Shown: positions 34,434 to 45,464 of the stretch, one piece after another
Layout: every line of letters begins with the position of its first letter
Position numbering within the stretch: position 1 is the stretch's first letter
Assembly: GCA_958298945.1 (NCBI GenBank)
Contig: OY282607.1
Location: 52,243,020 to 52,307,019, forward strand
Source of the DNA: Atherix ibis
Lineage: Eukaryota; Arthropoda; Insecta; Diptera; Athericidae
DNA: 64,000 nucleotides
Direction of reading: 5' to 3'
Notes under the pieces: model-generated
The model's input: only the letters and a program-made list of their open reading frames with translations
The model's database searches: none
Told to the model about the DNA's origin: nothing
Made by a program: the position numbers and the translations under genes

Positions 34434-36378
34434 GAACTAGAGTGGTATTCAACAAAGATGTTAATGGGGTTCTAATGATCGTGTGTGATGTGAAATCGCT
34501 AAATTAGATCATATAGTACCTAAAATTTTAGAACTTTTTCAATTACCATTCTAATAGCTGACTGTCCTCCGGGATATGATAAAATATATCAAATTCTATC
34601 AGAGTGCATTTTAGGAATGAAAGAATTATTGCGTTGAAAAAAAACTGGTAATTGGTTTTTAAAGATCAAAACTAATAATAATCTAGTACTCCAAGATTGG
34701 ATTTGGTTGAATCCTAAACTTTTCACTTAGTAATAGACAATAGTAAAAATTAGATCATATAGCATATTAACACCTGTTCCTTCCTCTCCTGTAATTCAAA
34801 AACGGGTCGTTAAGGAATCATATTCACGTGTTTTAATGATGGTTATGTAGTTATGTGGCCAGAACTGAAATTCAAATTCGAAGCACTCGTACAAATTATT
34901 CAGAACAGGCAGTATTTTGTTACTTCTATAGTTAGGTTTGCTTAACCCCGGTTTACACGTCGTTATTTTTCCCGCTTGTTTCCAAAATGCCTGATTTGGT
35001 GATGGTTTTTATGAATATTAGTTTCCACGATGCTTTTTTTAAAGTTGGATTTCTAACTGGCTTTGACACTTGGAGATCACGTGACACGATATTATTTTCT
35101 CATTGGTTCTCACATAAAAGTAGCAAAAAAATTAGCACGAAAAATAGAACCGGTTCTATTTCTGACATCTGACTTAAAAACTATCAGCGGTGTCGTAATT
35201 TCTAGCACAGCAGCTATCAGCGCAGCCAGCACGGTAGCAAGTAAGAAAACAACCAGGAGAAATAGAGTCCTATAAAGCGTGCGTTACATATTGATGTACT
35301 TTTTTTACTCGTAATTGTGTCACTCGTCGTCGGTAGTCGCAATTTGAATCTGGGCATAAATCTTTCGCATTTACGGTCTAATATATGCAATATATACGAC
35401 AGATATATAACGCCATCTACCACAATATTATGAAGCAAAATCCATTTATCCGAGATTTTTACCAAGACAAATTTACTATATTGAAACTCTATAAAAAAGA
35501 TAACAATAATTGATAATAGTAGAGTACGACAATAAACAGGTTGATATAATTTTCAGATCTACATAGAAATATGTAAACAGATTTATTATAGTTCGTATTT
35601 GAAGATTCTATTTTGTAAAGAGTAAATTTGTTATAATAGACATTTTCTTATATGAAACTTTAAACAATACTAAGAAAAGGGTATTATTATTATTATTATT
35701 GTAATTTTGGTTTTTTTTCTGGATTAATACTTTGAAAAGCTAATTTCATTGTAGTGGCTATAAAATTCTTGAAAAATTCTTGTATTCAAATATTCCGGTT
35801 TTCTCTAGAATCGAGTATTCTAAAAAAAAAAAATTGTTTTATTTTGTTAACTTGCTGAAGCGTTTTTTTTATATATTTTACAATATAATAAAATTGATTT
35901 GATTAAAAAAATTTCAAAATTTATTTATTTATAGAATTTGTTAATAGTGTTGAATACTTTTTTCCTCATTTGAAAAGAGACTATTTTGTACGTGATCGTC
36001 ATAACTAACTGGCGTAAAATTGTTTGATTCAAGAATTTTCATTCATTTTGTTATGTTTATTTGAATATGCAGAAAAGTTAGAATTCATAATGAGAACTTA
36101 TTATGCGCAAGTTTATTTTCTACCAATAAGGCCCCGACCACAATGTGTGCCGATTTTTAAAAAAAATTTAAAACCTTCACAATCAAACGATTTTTTTGTC
36201 GAATTTAATCCAGTTTGAAATTTTTAGTTCTCGTCATAGTGCTACCACAAGTTCAAGTTGAAGCTTAATACTATTTTCTCTTAAGAATATTTAATCCTAG
36301 CTCAATTTTCTTCTTAATTGGTTCTTAGCTTTCTGCTATCCTTGAATTTATTTCTAATAAATTATGACGTTAAAAAAA
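34434..36378. other. No recognised gene
   Basis: AT-rich intron sequence, including a TTA/TTATT simple repeat near 35680-35700. From about 36290 to 36378 it is probably 3' untranslated sequence of the minus-strand element at 40219-41462, into which the Jockey jumped. No coding domain. Confidence 0.4.
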
Positions 36379-36405
36379 ACATGCTTACATCCTAAATCCA
36401 ACCTT

Positions 36406-36408
<3 letters not shown>
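36379..36408. repeat. 30-bp target-site duplication of the Jockey (left copy)
   Basis: ACATGCTTACATCCTAAATC followed by CAACCTTAAT. It is repeated at 40189-40218 with one difference (C to T). It directly abuts the poly(T) run that is the element's poly(A) tail. Confidence 0.95.
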
Positions 36409-36453
<45 letters not shown>

Positions 36454-36555
36454 CTGCAACTACAATTTTATTGTAACAAGCAAATTTACATAACATTTTA
36501 ATTACAAACTCGTGCATCATGAAGTGGGAGTAAACACCCATCGGCGTTTCTCCAA

Positions 36556-39237
36556 CTAATGGAAGTTACATTCCTCTAGAAAATCTCTAGGCCATTGTCT
36601 CTTAAGTCTCCGATGAGTGTTTCCGGGGAGGGCTGTACAAGACAATTCTCTCACAAGTGGATTATGGTGATAGGATAAACGGGAATGAAATTTTTGATAG
36701 CGGGAAATGCACAGGTTATGAACAAATGGAACATTTAGGTCACGATGTATTACAGTGTTACGAACGTAAAAGGGGGCATCGACAATTTTACGGAGGATCT
36801 TGGATTGTAAGGCCTGGATGCGATAGGAATTGGAACGTTTCGTTGAACCCCAAAGTTCAATTCCATATGTCCAAATTGGTCTTATAATTGTATTGTAGAT
36901 TAGAAGTTTACTTTTAATTGTTAGTTTCGAGCGTTTGTCCAGTAGTCTAAGAAGTTGTAGGTAACGTCTGTTAGCTTCAGCTCTTTTTAATCTAGTATGT
37001 GGGTTCCATGTTAGTCTCTTGTCCAGCAAAAGTCCCAAATACCGCACTTTATCATATTGCGGTATCATGTTGCTATTAAGGTATAAAGGGGTAGGTTTAC
37101 CTTGACAAAGTGTGAAAGTAATGTGAGCACTCTTCTGTTCATTTACCTTCACTCTCCATCTCTTAAACCAAGATTGAAGGTTGTGGATATGGGATTGTAA
37201 ATTGTTGGAAGCTATGTCAGGATTTTTATGGGTAGCAAGTATGGCCGTATCATCTGCATAAGTAGCAATGATAGTATTAGGATAAGCTGGGATGTCATGG
37301 GTATAAATATTATATAAGATGGGACCAAGGATACTGCCTTGTGGTACTCCGGCGAGAATAGGATATATTTCCGACGATTCTGAGTTGATTGCAACTTGGA
37401 AATGTCGTTGAGAGAGATATGAATTTATGATAAGGTAGTATGTTAAAGGAAGAAAGCTCTTGAGTTTCCAAAGGAGTCCAGGATGCCACACACGATCAAA
37501 AGCTTGGGAGATATCTAGAAATACTCCTGGGCAATACTCTTTCCTCTCAAGAGAGGATGCAATATGGTCAACAATGCGATGGCATTGCTGGATAGTGGAG
37601 TGTTCAGATCGGAAGCCAAATTGGTGATCAGGAATAATTTTTTCGTTAACTAAGACAGGGTAGAGTCGTTTTAATAGCAGTTTTTCGAATATCTTACCAA
37701 GAATTGGTAAGAGGCTGATAGGTCTATAGGAGGAATGAGAGTTAATGGATTTATTTGGTTTAGGAATCATTTTAATGACAGAATATTTCCACAGTAAGGG
37801 AAAATAGGTTGTACGCAGTATACTATTAAAAATATATGTGATTAAAACTAAACCTTTTCGGGAAATTTGCTTCAGAATAGGAGCTGTTATTAAATCATAA
37901 CCAGGAGCTTTTTTATTGGGAAGGCGCAGAATTGTAGATTTAATTTCCGAGGGCTTAAAATTTTTGGGAGGAAGACTCATAGGGAGTGGAAACATTAGTT
38001 CTTCGATGATTTTGTTAGTATGTGATTTGTCTTCTATATCATCATGTGGAGCAAAAGTATTTACCAAATGTTTAGCAAATACTTCGGCTTTTTCTTTGTC
38101 TGTTTTTGCCCAGTTACCGTCATTTTGTTTCAGTGGGTGTGATGTTTTTTTGTACGAGAGTATTCGTCTAGTGGCTTCCCATAAAGAAATATTGTCACTA
38201 AGCGATTTTGTATAAGTTTCATGTCGTTCATTATAGTGCTTACTAATTTCCATTTTTAGTTCACGTTGTAGTCGGTTAAGTTCCTGTTTGTAGCTAGGCA
38301 TTCGTACGCGTTGCCATTTCATTCTCATTTTTCTTTTTTCGTTAATTAAAGTCCGTATTTTAGTTGGTAAATTTTGTTGTTGTGGTTGTATAGTATTGTG
38401 AGAGATATGAGCGGTTGTGACTGCATGTTATACACGTATATATATAGTGAGGTCATTTACAGCATCATTAATGTCATTTGCTGTTTTTAACGTTCGTTTT
38501 AAGTCAATCTGTTGGTCTAATTTGTATCTAAATCTGTTCCAGTCAATTTTGCCATTTATCAGCCTAGGAGGAAGAGTCTTTAAGATTGGCTTAGAAATAA
38601 GGGTAAGGAGAACAGGACTATGATCAGAGTTTAAATCGGAAAGAGTTTCAATACTAGAATTCATGGTAATTGAAGGAGTGCTAATGAAGTAATCGAGGAT
38701 ATCAGGTCGTTTTGAAACAGATGTTGGCCAGTATGTTGGATTTGGAGGGGAGGTTATTTGATATGATGTATGGGATAGAGCTTCTTGAAGAATCTTTCCT
38801 CGAGGTTTAGCAACGCGGCAACCCCATTGAGGGTGTTTAGCATTGTAATCACCACCCGCAAGGAATGAGGCTCCAGTTATGGATTTATTGGGAGGACAAT
38901 ATTCAAATGCTACATTAAGATTAAATAAGGAGGTATCAATTGTAACAACTGTGGATTGCAGGGATTCAGAGGAGAGATTGGAGTGAATGTTATGTTTAAT
39001 GGATTTTCTTATAAGGATAGCTGTTCCACCATGCGCCGTATTGTCAGGATGATCAGTTCTGTATGTATCGTAGTCTCGTATCGTGTAGTATGACCTGGAT
39101 GTAAAGTGCGTCTCAGTTAATAGAGCAATGTCGATGCGTCTGTCATGTAGGAGAATGTCGAGTTCTTGTCGATGGGGCTTCAATCCATTTGCGTTTCATA
39201 AAAGGATGGAGAGAGAATTTTCGGTGCACGACGACAT
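36556..39237 (-). pseudogene. Jockey ORF2: endonuclease-reverse transcriptase, two stops
   Basis: 894 codons including the stop, about the usual length of Jockey ORF2. It would nick the target and copy the RNA at the nick. Start ATG at 39237 (MSSCTENSLSILL), then TGA at 39198-39196 replacing the Trp of the conserved L-W-N-A-N-G motif. The endonuclease continues (LLTETHF, GGDYNAKHPQWGC, SDHSPVLL) until an in-frame TAA at 38430-38428 in a TATATATACGTGTATAA stretch. It then continues in the same frame for 33 codons into the RT ORF (start given as 38328). The RT shows IPKPNKSINSHSSYRPISLL, a PQGSILGPILYN block, catalytic YADDTAIL and the thumb VRYLGLLLDKRLTW. The C-terminus has no RNase H, as expected for Jockey. 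Confidence 0.94.
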
Positions 39238-40188
39238 TTATTTTTTAACAGATAAAGCTGACACAATGGACATCAAAGCATTTACAAATGGGGTTAGTAT
39301 TTTATTTAGTTGCTCTATGAGTGTGTTGGTTAATTGGGAGAACATTGAGGATATATCTTGGGATAACAATGACGGAGGGGGAATATAATTATTATTGCTA
39401 TATTGTTGCTGTTGCGGTTGTTGTATTTGTGGCTGCTATTGTTACTGTTGTTGAGGTTCTCGTTGCTTCTGCTGTTGCTGCTCACTATTAGAAATGCCTG
39501 CCACGACCGCAGCAAATGATAAACCTTGCTGCACTGGTTGGCTATTTATAGTAGTCGATTGGATGTTCTTTTTGATGTTTGGGTTTATTTTCTCCTGAAG
39601 CTTCTTATAAGTGGAGCAACCCTTATAGTTTGCTGGATGGCTAACGTCGCAGAGAATGCATTTGGCTGGGATTGCCTTACTTTTACTGTACTCCCTGGTA
39701 AGGTGTTTACCTGCACATTTCACGCATTTTGGATTATGCCGACAATAAGCCTTGAAGTGCCCGTACTCCTGGTATCTATAGCATTGGACTATATCTTTGC
39801 TAATGTACGGTTCTTCCACCTTTATTCTCGTATACATTAACGTTTCAATTGGAAATATGTCCTTGTTGTTGGGTGCCGGTTTCAAAGACACGAAAAATAG
39901 TGGCAAACGAGAATCTTTTTTTACACTGGAAATACTAGTGACGTTATGTCCTAGTATTTCTAACTCACTTTTTATTTCGTCGACGCATGTGGTGTGATGC
40001 AGATGATGAATCACCACCTTATAGGCCTTTTCTGCCTTTGGTTGGTAAGTGTGAAATGTTTGCTTCGTTTCCTCCAGCAATTGCACAATGCTTCTATAAG
40101 CACCACCAGACTTGGCTTGTATTGTAAGTCCTTTCGCATTTGACTTGCAAACGAATTGGTCAGTACCAATACGTTTCGAAATGGCACG
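39238..40188 (-). pseudogene. Jockey ORF1: gag-like protein with CCHC knuckles, 5'-truncated
   Basis: Nucleic-acid-binding protein of the retrotransposon. The frame is open from the 5' breakpoint (RAISKRIGTDQFVCKS) through KAYKVVIHHLHHTTCVDEIK, an RRM-like/PRE_C2HC region, and the zinc knuckles CYRYQEYGHFKAYC, CVKCAGKHLTREYSK and CILCDVSHPANYKGC. A TAA at 39444-39442 and a TAG two codons later interrupt a Gln-rich tail (both probably from CAA/CAG). The frame then runs on 66 codons (FSQLTNTLIEQLNKIL) to the true stop at 39240-39238, immediately before ORF2. Its N-terminal part is missing. Confidence 0.9.
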
Positions 40189-40218
40189 ACATGCTTACAT
40201 CCTAAATCTAACCTTAAT
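40189..40218. repeat. 30-bp target-site duplication of the Jockey (right copy)
   Basis: Same sequence as 36379-36408 except one base. It lies within what appears to be the 3' untranslated region of the minus-strand element that follows. Confidence 0.95.
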
Positions 40219-41462
40219 CCTTAAATCTATTCTTATAAACTAAACATGCGTTTTTATATTATACAATTATGCTTAAAACTAAATTCTATGTTTGAATCCG
40301 TAAACTGCTGTGTTTATTGTGTCCTCTTGATTCCCTTGGATGCTTCCGACCTCGTGTGATGTAATTCCTAACCTCGATGTTGTCTCTTTGGCTTCTTTTT
40401 GTAGATCTGCAGACATTGCAGTCCTCCAATAAAAGTAACGATGACAGGTACTTGGAGTTTCTCAAGATCTTCAATAATATGTTATCCGTTAGCTGCATTA
40501 CTTCCCTGTTTTGATGATGGGCTAATGATTTAACTCATTTATGCATTATTCCTATTTGACATGCGACAAATGGGAAAGCGCCTGCCTCCCGGTACAACCT
40601 GTCATTTGATATAAACTTTTTTTACTGTCTAGATCTGCGAAGCCCTGTGGCTTTTCGTAGGATCTTCCTTTCCATCCTGTGCAGTTCCGTATTGCTACTG
40701 TTGGGGAAATAGATGACCGGATGGGGAAGCCGTAGCATAAGTACGCTCTTATAAATTGCTTATAAATAATGAGTTTGATGTCATCCTACGTAGGATTTCT
40801 GAGCGATACATTCTCAGAAGCCTACAATATATGCCGTTGGCTTTTTTAATTTTATCCCTGACAAAGGAGTTGAATTTGAGGTTCTTGTTAAGATTCAACC
40901 CTAGATACTTAAAATTCTCCACGCGCCTCATTATCGAGTCGCCCTTATCTCCAAACCCGCAGTCTACGAATTTCTTCTTCCCTAACGACATGAGGCACAA
41001 GCACTCTGACTTTGGAATGTTTACTTGAAGACCCCATTCCTTATAGTATTCTGTCAGTTTATTGACTGATTACCTTCATAGCTTCCAATGCTACTTTAGG
41101 TCGCATTGATGCACTCTAAACTAGGATATCATCGGTGTATAATACCATATGAGTATTTTCGCTTAATTGGACCTTACATATATCTGCAATGTAATGGTTA
41201 TATAGCTTAGGACCAATTAATGAGCCTTGGGGTATGCCTGACAATACCTCGAAGAACCGCGAGTATGCGTCCCCACATTTCAGTCTGGCTTTTCTAATAA
41301 AAAACTGATTATTAGATTAACCAGATATTTTGGAAATTTCATTTTGATGAGTTTGAATATGATACCCATGTGCGGTACGCTATCGAATACCTTTTTAATA
41401 TCTAGCCATGTTTAACGGTTTTTAATTCGTTCCAGTATAACTTCTGTGCAGCATTGTTAGAA
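40219..41462 (-). mobile_element. Second non-LTR retrotransposon, RT C-terminal half
   Basis: Minus-strand relic of another Jockey-like family. Blocks in order: GIPQGSLIGPKLYNHYIADI (near 41240), catalytic LYTDDILV (near 41130), VNIPKSE, then MRRVENFKYLGLNLNKNLKF (41000-40850), IKKANGIYCRLLRM, LHRMERKILRKATGLRR (near 40680), FISNDRLYREAGAFPFVACQ and a C-terminal tail ending near 40286. It differs clearly from the 36409-40188 element (YTDD rather than YADD). Its 3' UTR served as the target of that Jockey. Its 5' side is cut at 41463, where the tail of another Jockey copy begins. Stops are present. Confidence 0.82.
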
Positions 41463-43090
41463 TTATTTTTTTTATCTGCAACTACAATTTTATTGTAACA
41501 AGCAGATTTACATAAAATTTTATTTTACAATCTTGTGCATCATGAAGATTTATATAATATTTTACTTTACAATCTTGTCCACCGATAAACACCCATCGGC
41601 GTTTCTCCAACTAACGGAAGTTAGATTCGTTTACAAAATCTCTAGGCTATTGTCTCTTAATTCACCGATAAGTGTTTCCGGGGAAGGCAGTACTTGACAA
41701 TTCTCTCACAACTGGATTATGATGATAGGATAAACGGGAGTGAAATTTTTGATAGCAGGAAATGCACAGGTTCTGAACAAAGGGAACATTAAGATCACGA
41801 TAAATTACGCTATTACGAACATAAAAGGGGGCATCAACAATTTTACGGAGGATCTTGGATTGTAAGGCCTGGACGCGATAGGAATTGAAACGTTTCGTTG
41901 AACCCCAAAGTTCAATTCCATATGCCCAAATAGGTTTTATAATTGTATTGTAGATTAGAAGTTTACTTTTGATTGTTAGTTTCGAGCGTTTGTCCAGTAG
42001 TCTAAGAAGTTGTCGGTAACGTCTGTTAGCTTCAACTCTTTTTAGTTTAGTATGTAGGTTACATGTTAGTCTCTTGTCCAGGTAAAGTCGCAAATAACGC
42101 ACTTTATCATATTGAGGAATCATGTTGCTATTAAGGTATAAAGGGGTAGGTTTCCCTTGACAAAGTGTGAAAGTAATGTAAGCAATCTTCTGTTCATTTA
42201 CCCTCACTCTCCATCTCTTAAACCAGGATTGCAGGTTGTGTATATGGAATTGTAAAATATTGGAAGCTATGTCAGTATTTGTATGGGTAGCAAGTATGGC
42301 CGTATCATCTGCATAAGTAGCAATGATAATATTAGCATCAGATGGGATGTCATGGGTATAAATATTATATAAAATGGGACCAAGAAAACTGCCTTGTGGA
42401 ACTCCAGTAGAAGAGGATATCATTCCAAGGATTCTGAGTTAATTGCAACTTGGAAATATCGTTGGGAGAGATATGAATTTATGATAAGGTAGTATATTAG
42501 GCGTTTTCCTTTGGACCAATTTTGCTACTACGCGGTAGTTGTAGCTGTCATCATCTACTCTACCTCGAACAAACGACCACATTGAACTGGTAGGTACGCA
42601 TACAATTTACGTTAGGTGGATTCTAGTTGCTAAAGTGAAAATAGATAGTTTTGCGGGTTCGTTGGTTATGTTGAAGAGTCATATTTTTGTCAGTATTGTT
42701 TATGTGTGAATAAACTCAGTTTTTTTTGTTTATGTGTGAGTAAACTCAGTATTGTTTCTGACTGTTTTGAGGTTATGTTTCTACTAGAGTTCAGAATTTG
42801 GCTTTCTTTTGGTCATCTACCGCGTAGTAGCAAAATTGGTCCAAAGGAAAACGCCTATTGAAAGAAGAAAGCTCTTGAGTTTCCAGAGTAGTTCAGGATG
42901 CCACACACGATCAAAAGCTTGGCAGATATCTAAAAATACTCCTGGGCAATACTCTTTCCTCTCAAGAGAGAATGCAATGTGATCAACAATGCGATGGCAT
43001 TGCTGGGTAGTGGAGTGTTCAGATCGGAAGCCAAATTGGTGATCAGGAATAATTTTTTCATTAACTAGGACTGGATAGAGTCGTTTTAAT
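41463..43090 (-). mobile_element. Jockey copy 2, rearranged and carrying a foldback insertion
   Basis: The same family as 36409-40188, and very similar at the base level. A short poly(T) and TATCTGCAACTACAATTTTA at 41466-41490 mark the 3' end. The RT C-terminal half (42423-41662, 253 codons) shows GVPQGSFLGPILYN, YADDTAIL and the thumb. The RT fingers/palm start (LLLKRLYPVLVNEKIIPDHQ, then FGFRSEHSTTQQC) lies at 43090-42880. Between them sits the foldback element 42499-42856. The copy begins abruptly at about 43090, so it is 5'-truncated. No target duplication was identified. Confidence 0.9.
42499..42856. mobile_element. Foldback/MITE with perfect 39-bp inverted repeats
   Basis: Arms 42500-42538 and 42817-42855 are exact complements over 39 bp (GGCGTTTTCCTTTGGACCAA, then TTTTGCTACTACGCGGTAG). 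Including flanking A and T they are 40 bp. Flanks read TATTA on the left and TATTG on the right, a possible 5-bp target duplication; a 3-bp ATT reading is also possible. The intact Jockey copy has no insertion here (near 37445). The 278-bp interior has no coding capacity and contains a short tandem duplication (TTGTTTATGTGTGARTAAAC, then TCAGT, near 42696-42750). Confidence 0.93.
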
Positions 43091-43439
43091 AGGAGTGTAT
43101 ATGAGGTTAAGTGAACGATCAGATGACATTTGCAATCGTGTTTAAATTGGTGAATCGGGCAAGATTCTTGTACGATTCTAATTATCGTTACTAGTTCACG
43201 TCGGAATTGTCTTAGGGGCAATTCGAAAATGCGTTATATTAAAACGGCTTTTAAATAGATTTCTATGATCTTCTAGGACGTTTTTATCAGGATGCATCGA
43301 CAATTAATTAGTTGGTTTCAACTACGTAGCTCTAGATTATTTTTTTACATAATTTTGTTTTCAGATAGAAAACAAATATATGTAAAAAATTAAAAATGTA
43401 AGATACACTAAGGAGAAATTAAGGGTGTTGGTTACTAGT
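43091..43439. other. No recognised gene
   Basis: Sequence between Jockey copy 2 and the RTE relic. It may belong to either; I see no motif. Confidence 0.35.
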
Positions 43440-44290
43440 TTAGAATTTCTCTATTCTAAAATGAGGTACCGAAATCTAGGGTCTCGCTTGCAATTATCGT
43501 CAAACCAATCGTTCCGAGTCTTTCTGCGACTGGATCCTAGTACTATTTCGGGTGTACCAATAATGATTATTATTGGTATCGAGGGTTTATGTTCCTGATT
43601 GCTGCATCCAGTTCAAGGTTATACCTTGTACGAATACGTTCATCTAGCAGGGCACTAGTTGAGTCGAACTTCTCGAAGCGGTTTCAGATACCTGCGCCAA
43701 CAAAGTAGTGATCCATGTCAACGTTACCACCCTTAAATATTCTAACTTTTTTTAGGTTTGAGAGATGTCGGCAGGCAATTAACACATTGTTAGAAGGGGG
43801 TTTCGTCCGGAGCTTTTCAGGCGGTCTAATGTATATCTTTCCGCACAAACCAGGAATTTACAAAGACAATTTCACTATCCGCTAATAACTGTATGGTTTG
43901 CAATCTATTATCATAGGCTAGCTCATGTAAGCTTTGGGTGCCGACGTACCTCACCTAAATATGGACTTCCTCCCTTTTTTTTGCTATTATGGTCTCCAAG
44001 TATGATTTTTGTATCATATTTGGGACAGGCGTCTAGGGCACAGACTCCTCCGTAGGAGCATGCACATTTTAGCATGTGATGTTATTATATTTGTCTCGCA
44101 CACGTAGAGTGGATAGCCTGTCACTTATTGGTACAAATCCAATAATGACAGGCTTCATTTTCTAGCTAATTAAGAAGCCTGTTCCGAGCGGTCTGATACT
44201 TTGAACAGGGTATCAGATATTTTCTGATCAGCTACAGACCTATTTAGGGAGCGCACATTCCATGATAAAAAGCAAAATTTGTTTGCCGGG
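43440..44290 (-). mobile_element. RTE-clade retrotransposon, endonuclease relic
   Basis: Minus strand. It begins with an N-terminal endonuclease block around 44275 (WNVRSLNRSVADQKISD in the best frame), then MKPVIIGFVPISDRLSTLRV (44160-44100), NVHAPTEE, PNMIQKSYLETIIAKKG near 44000, VGTQSLHELAYDNRLQTIQL (43945-43890) and FVRKDIH. It ends with WFDDNCK near 43500. It is the same family as 12930-15300, in the opposite orientation. Frameshifts are frequent. Confidence 0.78.
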
Positions 44291-44432
44291 TCAGTAGCCG
44301 TTGCTTCCTTTGTTATGCTTTTTAATTGGAATGGTGTTTACAGAATGGGTAAATTCAATCTGCTTAGAACAGCATTCTGAAAATTTCAAATGGTCGAGGC
44401 CTTTAGACTTTAGCAGACACTTGTTGAGCAAT

Positions 44433-44497
44433 TATAGTTGCAACGCTGGTCTACTAAACAGCAAAAGACTGTTTAGTAGACCAGCGTTGCAACTATA
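44433..44497. repeat. Perfect hairpin, 29-bp arms, 7-base loop
   Basis: 44433-44461 (TATAGTTGCAACGCTGGTCT, then ACTAAACAG) is exactly complementary to 44469-44497. It lies 185 bases upstream of a CARMIL exon. Confidence 0.95.
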
Positions 44498-44682
44498 CAG
44501 TCAGGTTTGGGACCGTTCTTAGTAGAGTTGCTTCCGAATATCCCTTCAATAAAATCTACCAGATTTTTCATAAATGAAACTCGTAGTTTTTTGATAAACA
44601 ATTATTAAAAACCTTTTAACTTTTATTTTTCATGAATAACATATAATTTATTATAATTTTTTTTTTTCAATTTTAATTACAG

Positions 44683-44733
44683 ATATTCACGCCAGTACGA
44701 ATTTACATTTTAATAGCAAAAGTGCCCACAAAG
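44683..44733 (+). CDS. CARMIL coding exon (PH-like domain)
   Basis: A 51-base exon preceded by TTTTAATTACAG and followed by GTAAAT. Reads IFTPVRIYILIAKVPTK, the PH-domain strand pair that in other CARMILs reads like R-V-L-V-L-T-x-x-R-x-F-L-x-x-A-x-[IV]-P-T-K. Both ends are in phase 0. It follows directly on the NRVL end of the exon at 6460-6557. Confidence 0.95.
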
Positions 44734-44820
44734 GTAAATATGATGAACGAACGACTGAATTGTGTTAGATGAATTATTGATTCTGAATATAATTGCTTTT
44801 TCTGATTGAATTTTTTGCAG

Positions 44821-44949
44821 ATTGAAAGTCATTTTCACTATTTGGATATTCAGTCAGTGGAAAGCAAAAGGCCAACACATTTCTCAATAGTCACTAACGA
44901 TAGAACGTATTCTTTTGCAACAACCGGAGATGCTGGAAATTTCAGTTCT
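44821..44949 (+). CDS. CARMIL coding exon (PH-like domain)
   Basis: 129 bases, 43 codons, phase 0 at both ends. The acceptor is TTTTTTGCAG and the donor GTAAGT. Reads IESHFHYLDIQSVESKRPTH, then FSIVTNDRTYSFATTGDAGN, FSS. The H-F-x-Y-L-[DE]-I block is a hallmark of the CARMIL PH domain. It is separated from the previous exon by an 87-base intron, so this part of the gene has ordinary fly-like short introns. Confidence 0.96.
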
Positions 44950-45299
44950 GTAAGTAAAAATTAATTTGCCTCAATTTTTAAATATTCAAACTTTTCCAAT
45001 ATTTTTTAATTAATATGTTAATTTTTAATCCATTTTGATTTGATTCGGTTCGATTTGATTGTCATATTAATTAAAATATAAAACTGAATTGAGATTGCAG
45101 CAAGTTTTAATCAAAACTTCATAAAAGAGATAATATATTGTATTTGAAGAGTTTGTGATATACTCGTATTTATGATAAAAAGGGTACATAAAAATATAAA
45201 CTGCAGAAAAATGTATACGTTTTAATTTTTATAAATTTAATAGTCTCTTTATTGAAATAATGATATTTCTGAAATTTGGTTTTCTCTTTTTGTTTACAG

Positions 45300-45383
45300 A
45301 ACGCTGACGTTATACTTACGGACTTGGCATCAGCCATCAAACAAATATTTCCCACAGTTCCTTTAAAGTATATAATACGTAAG
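45300..45383 (+). CDS. CARMIL coding exon (end of PH-like domain)
   Basis: 84 bases, 28 codons, phase 0 at both ends. The acceptor is TTTGTTTACAG and the donor GTGAGT. Reads NADVILTDLASAIKQIFPTV, then PLKYIIRK, the C-terminal helix of the PH domain (family pattern: L-x-x-I-x-x-x-L-[RK]-x-I-F-P). The 11.4-kb repeat-filled intron follows. Confidence 0.96.
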
Positions 45384-45464
45384 GTGAGTTCTAGTGAAAA
45401 TTTCTCTATTAATATATAAAAGATAATATCCTAAAAACCGATCAGTATGATAAGGTAGGTGTCA

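Larger units (their letters stand above)
36409..40188 (-). mobile_element. Jockey-clade non-LTR retrotransposon, 5'-truncated
   Basis: A 3780-bp insertion on the minus strand, bounded by a 30-bp target duplication and ending in a poly(A) tail of about 42 (36409-36450 on the + strand). It contains the end of ORF1 (gag-like, zinc knuckles) and a complete-length ORF2 (endonuclease plus RT, no RNase H). ORF1 reads openly to the 5' boundary at 40188 without a start, so the copy is 5'-truncated within ORF1. ORF1's stop TAA is directly followed by ORF2's ATG. Four nonsense changes are visible (two per ORF) and no frameshift, so it is fairly young. Confidence 0.96.

Noticed and set aside
37916..38215. 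Plus-strand open frame inside the Jockey
   Set aside because: Shadow of ORF2, which has full RT motifs on the minus strand.
40756..41028. Plus-strand frame as host gene
   Set aside because: Complement of the RT thumb of the minus-strand non-LTR relic.
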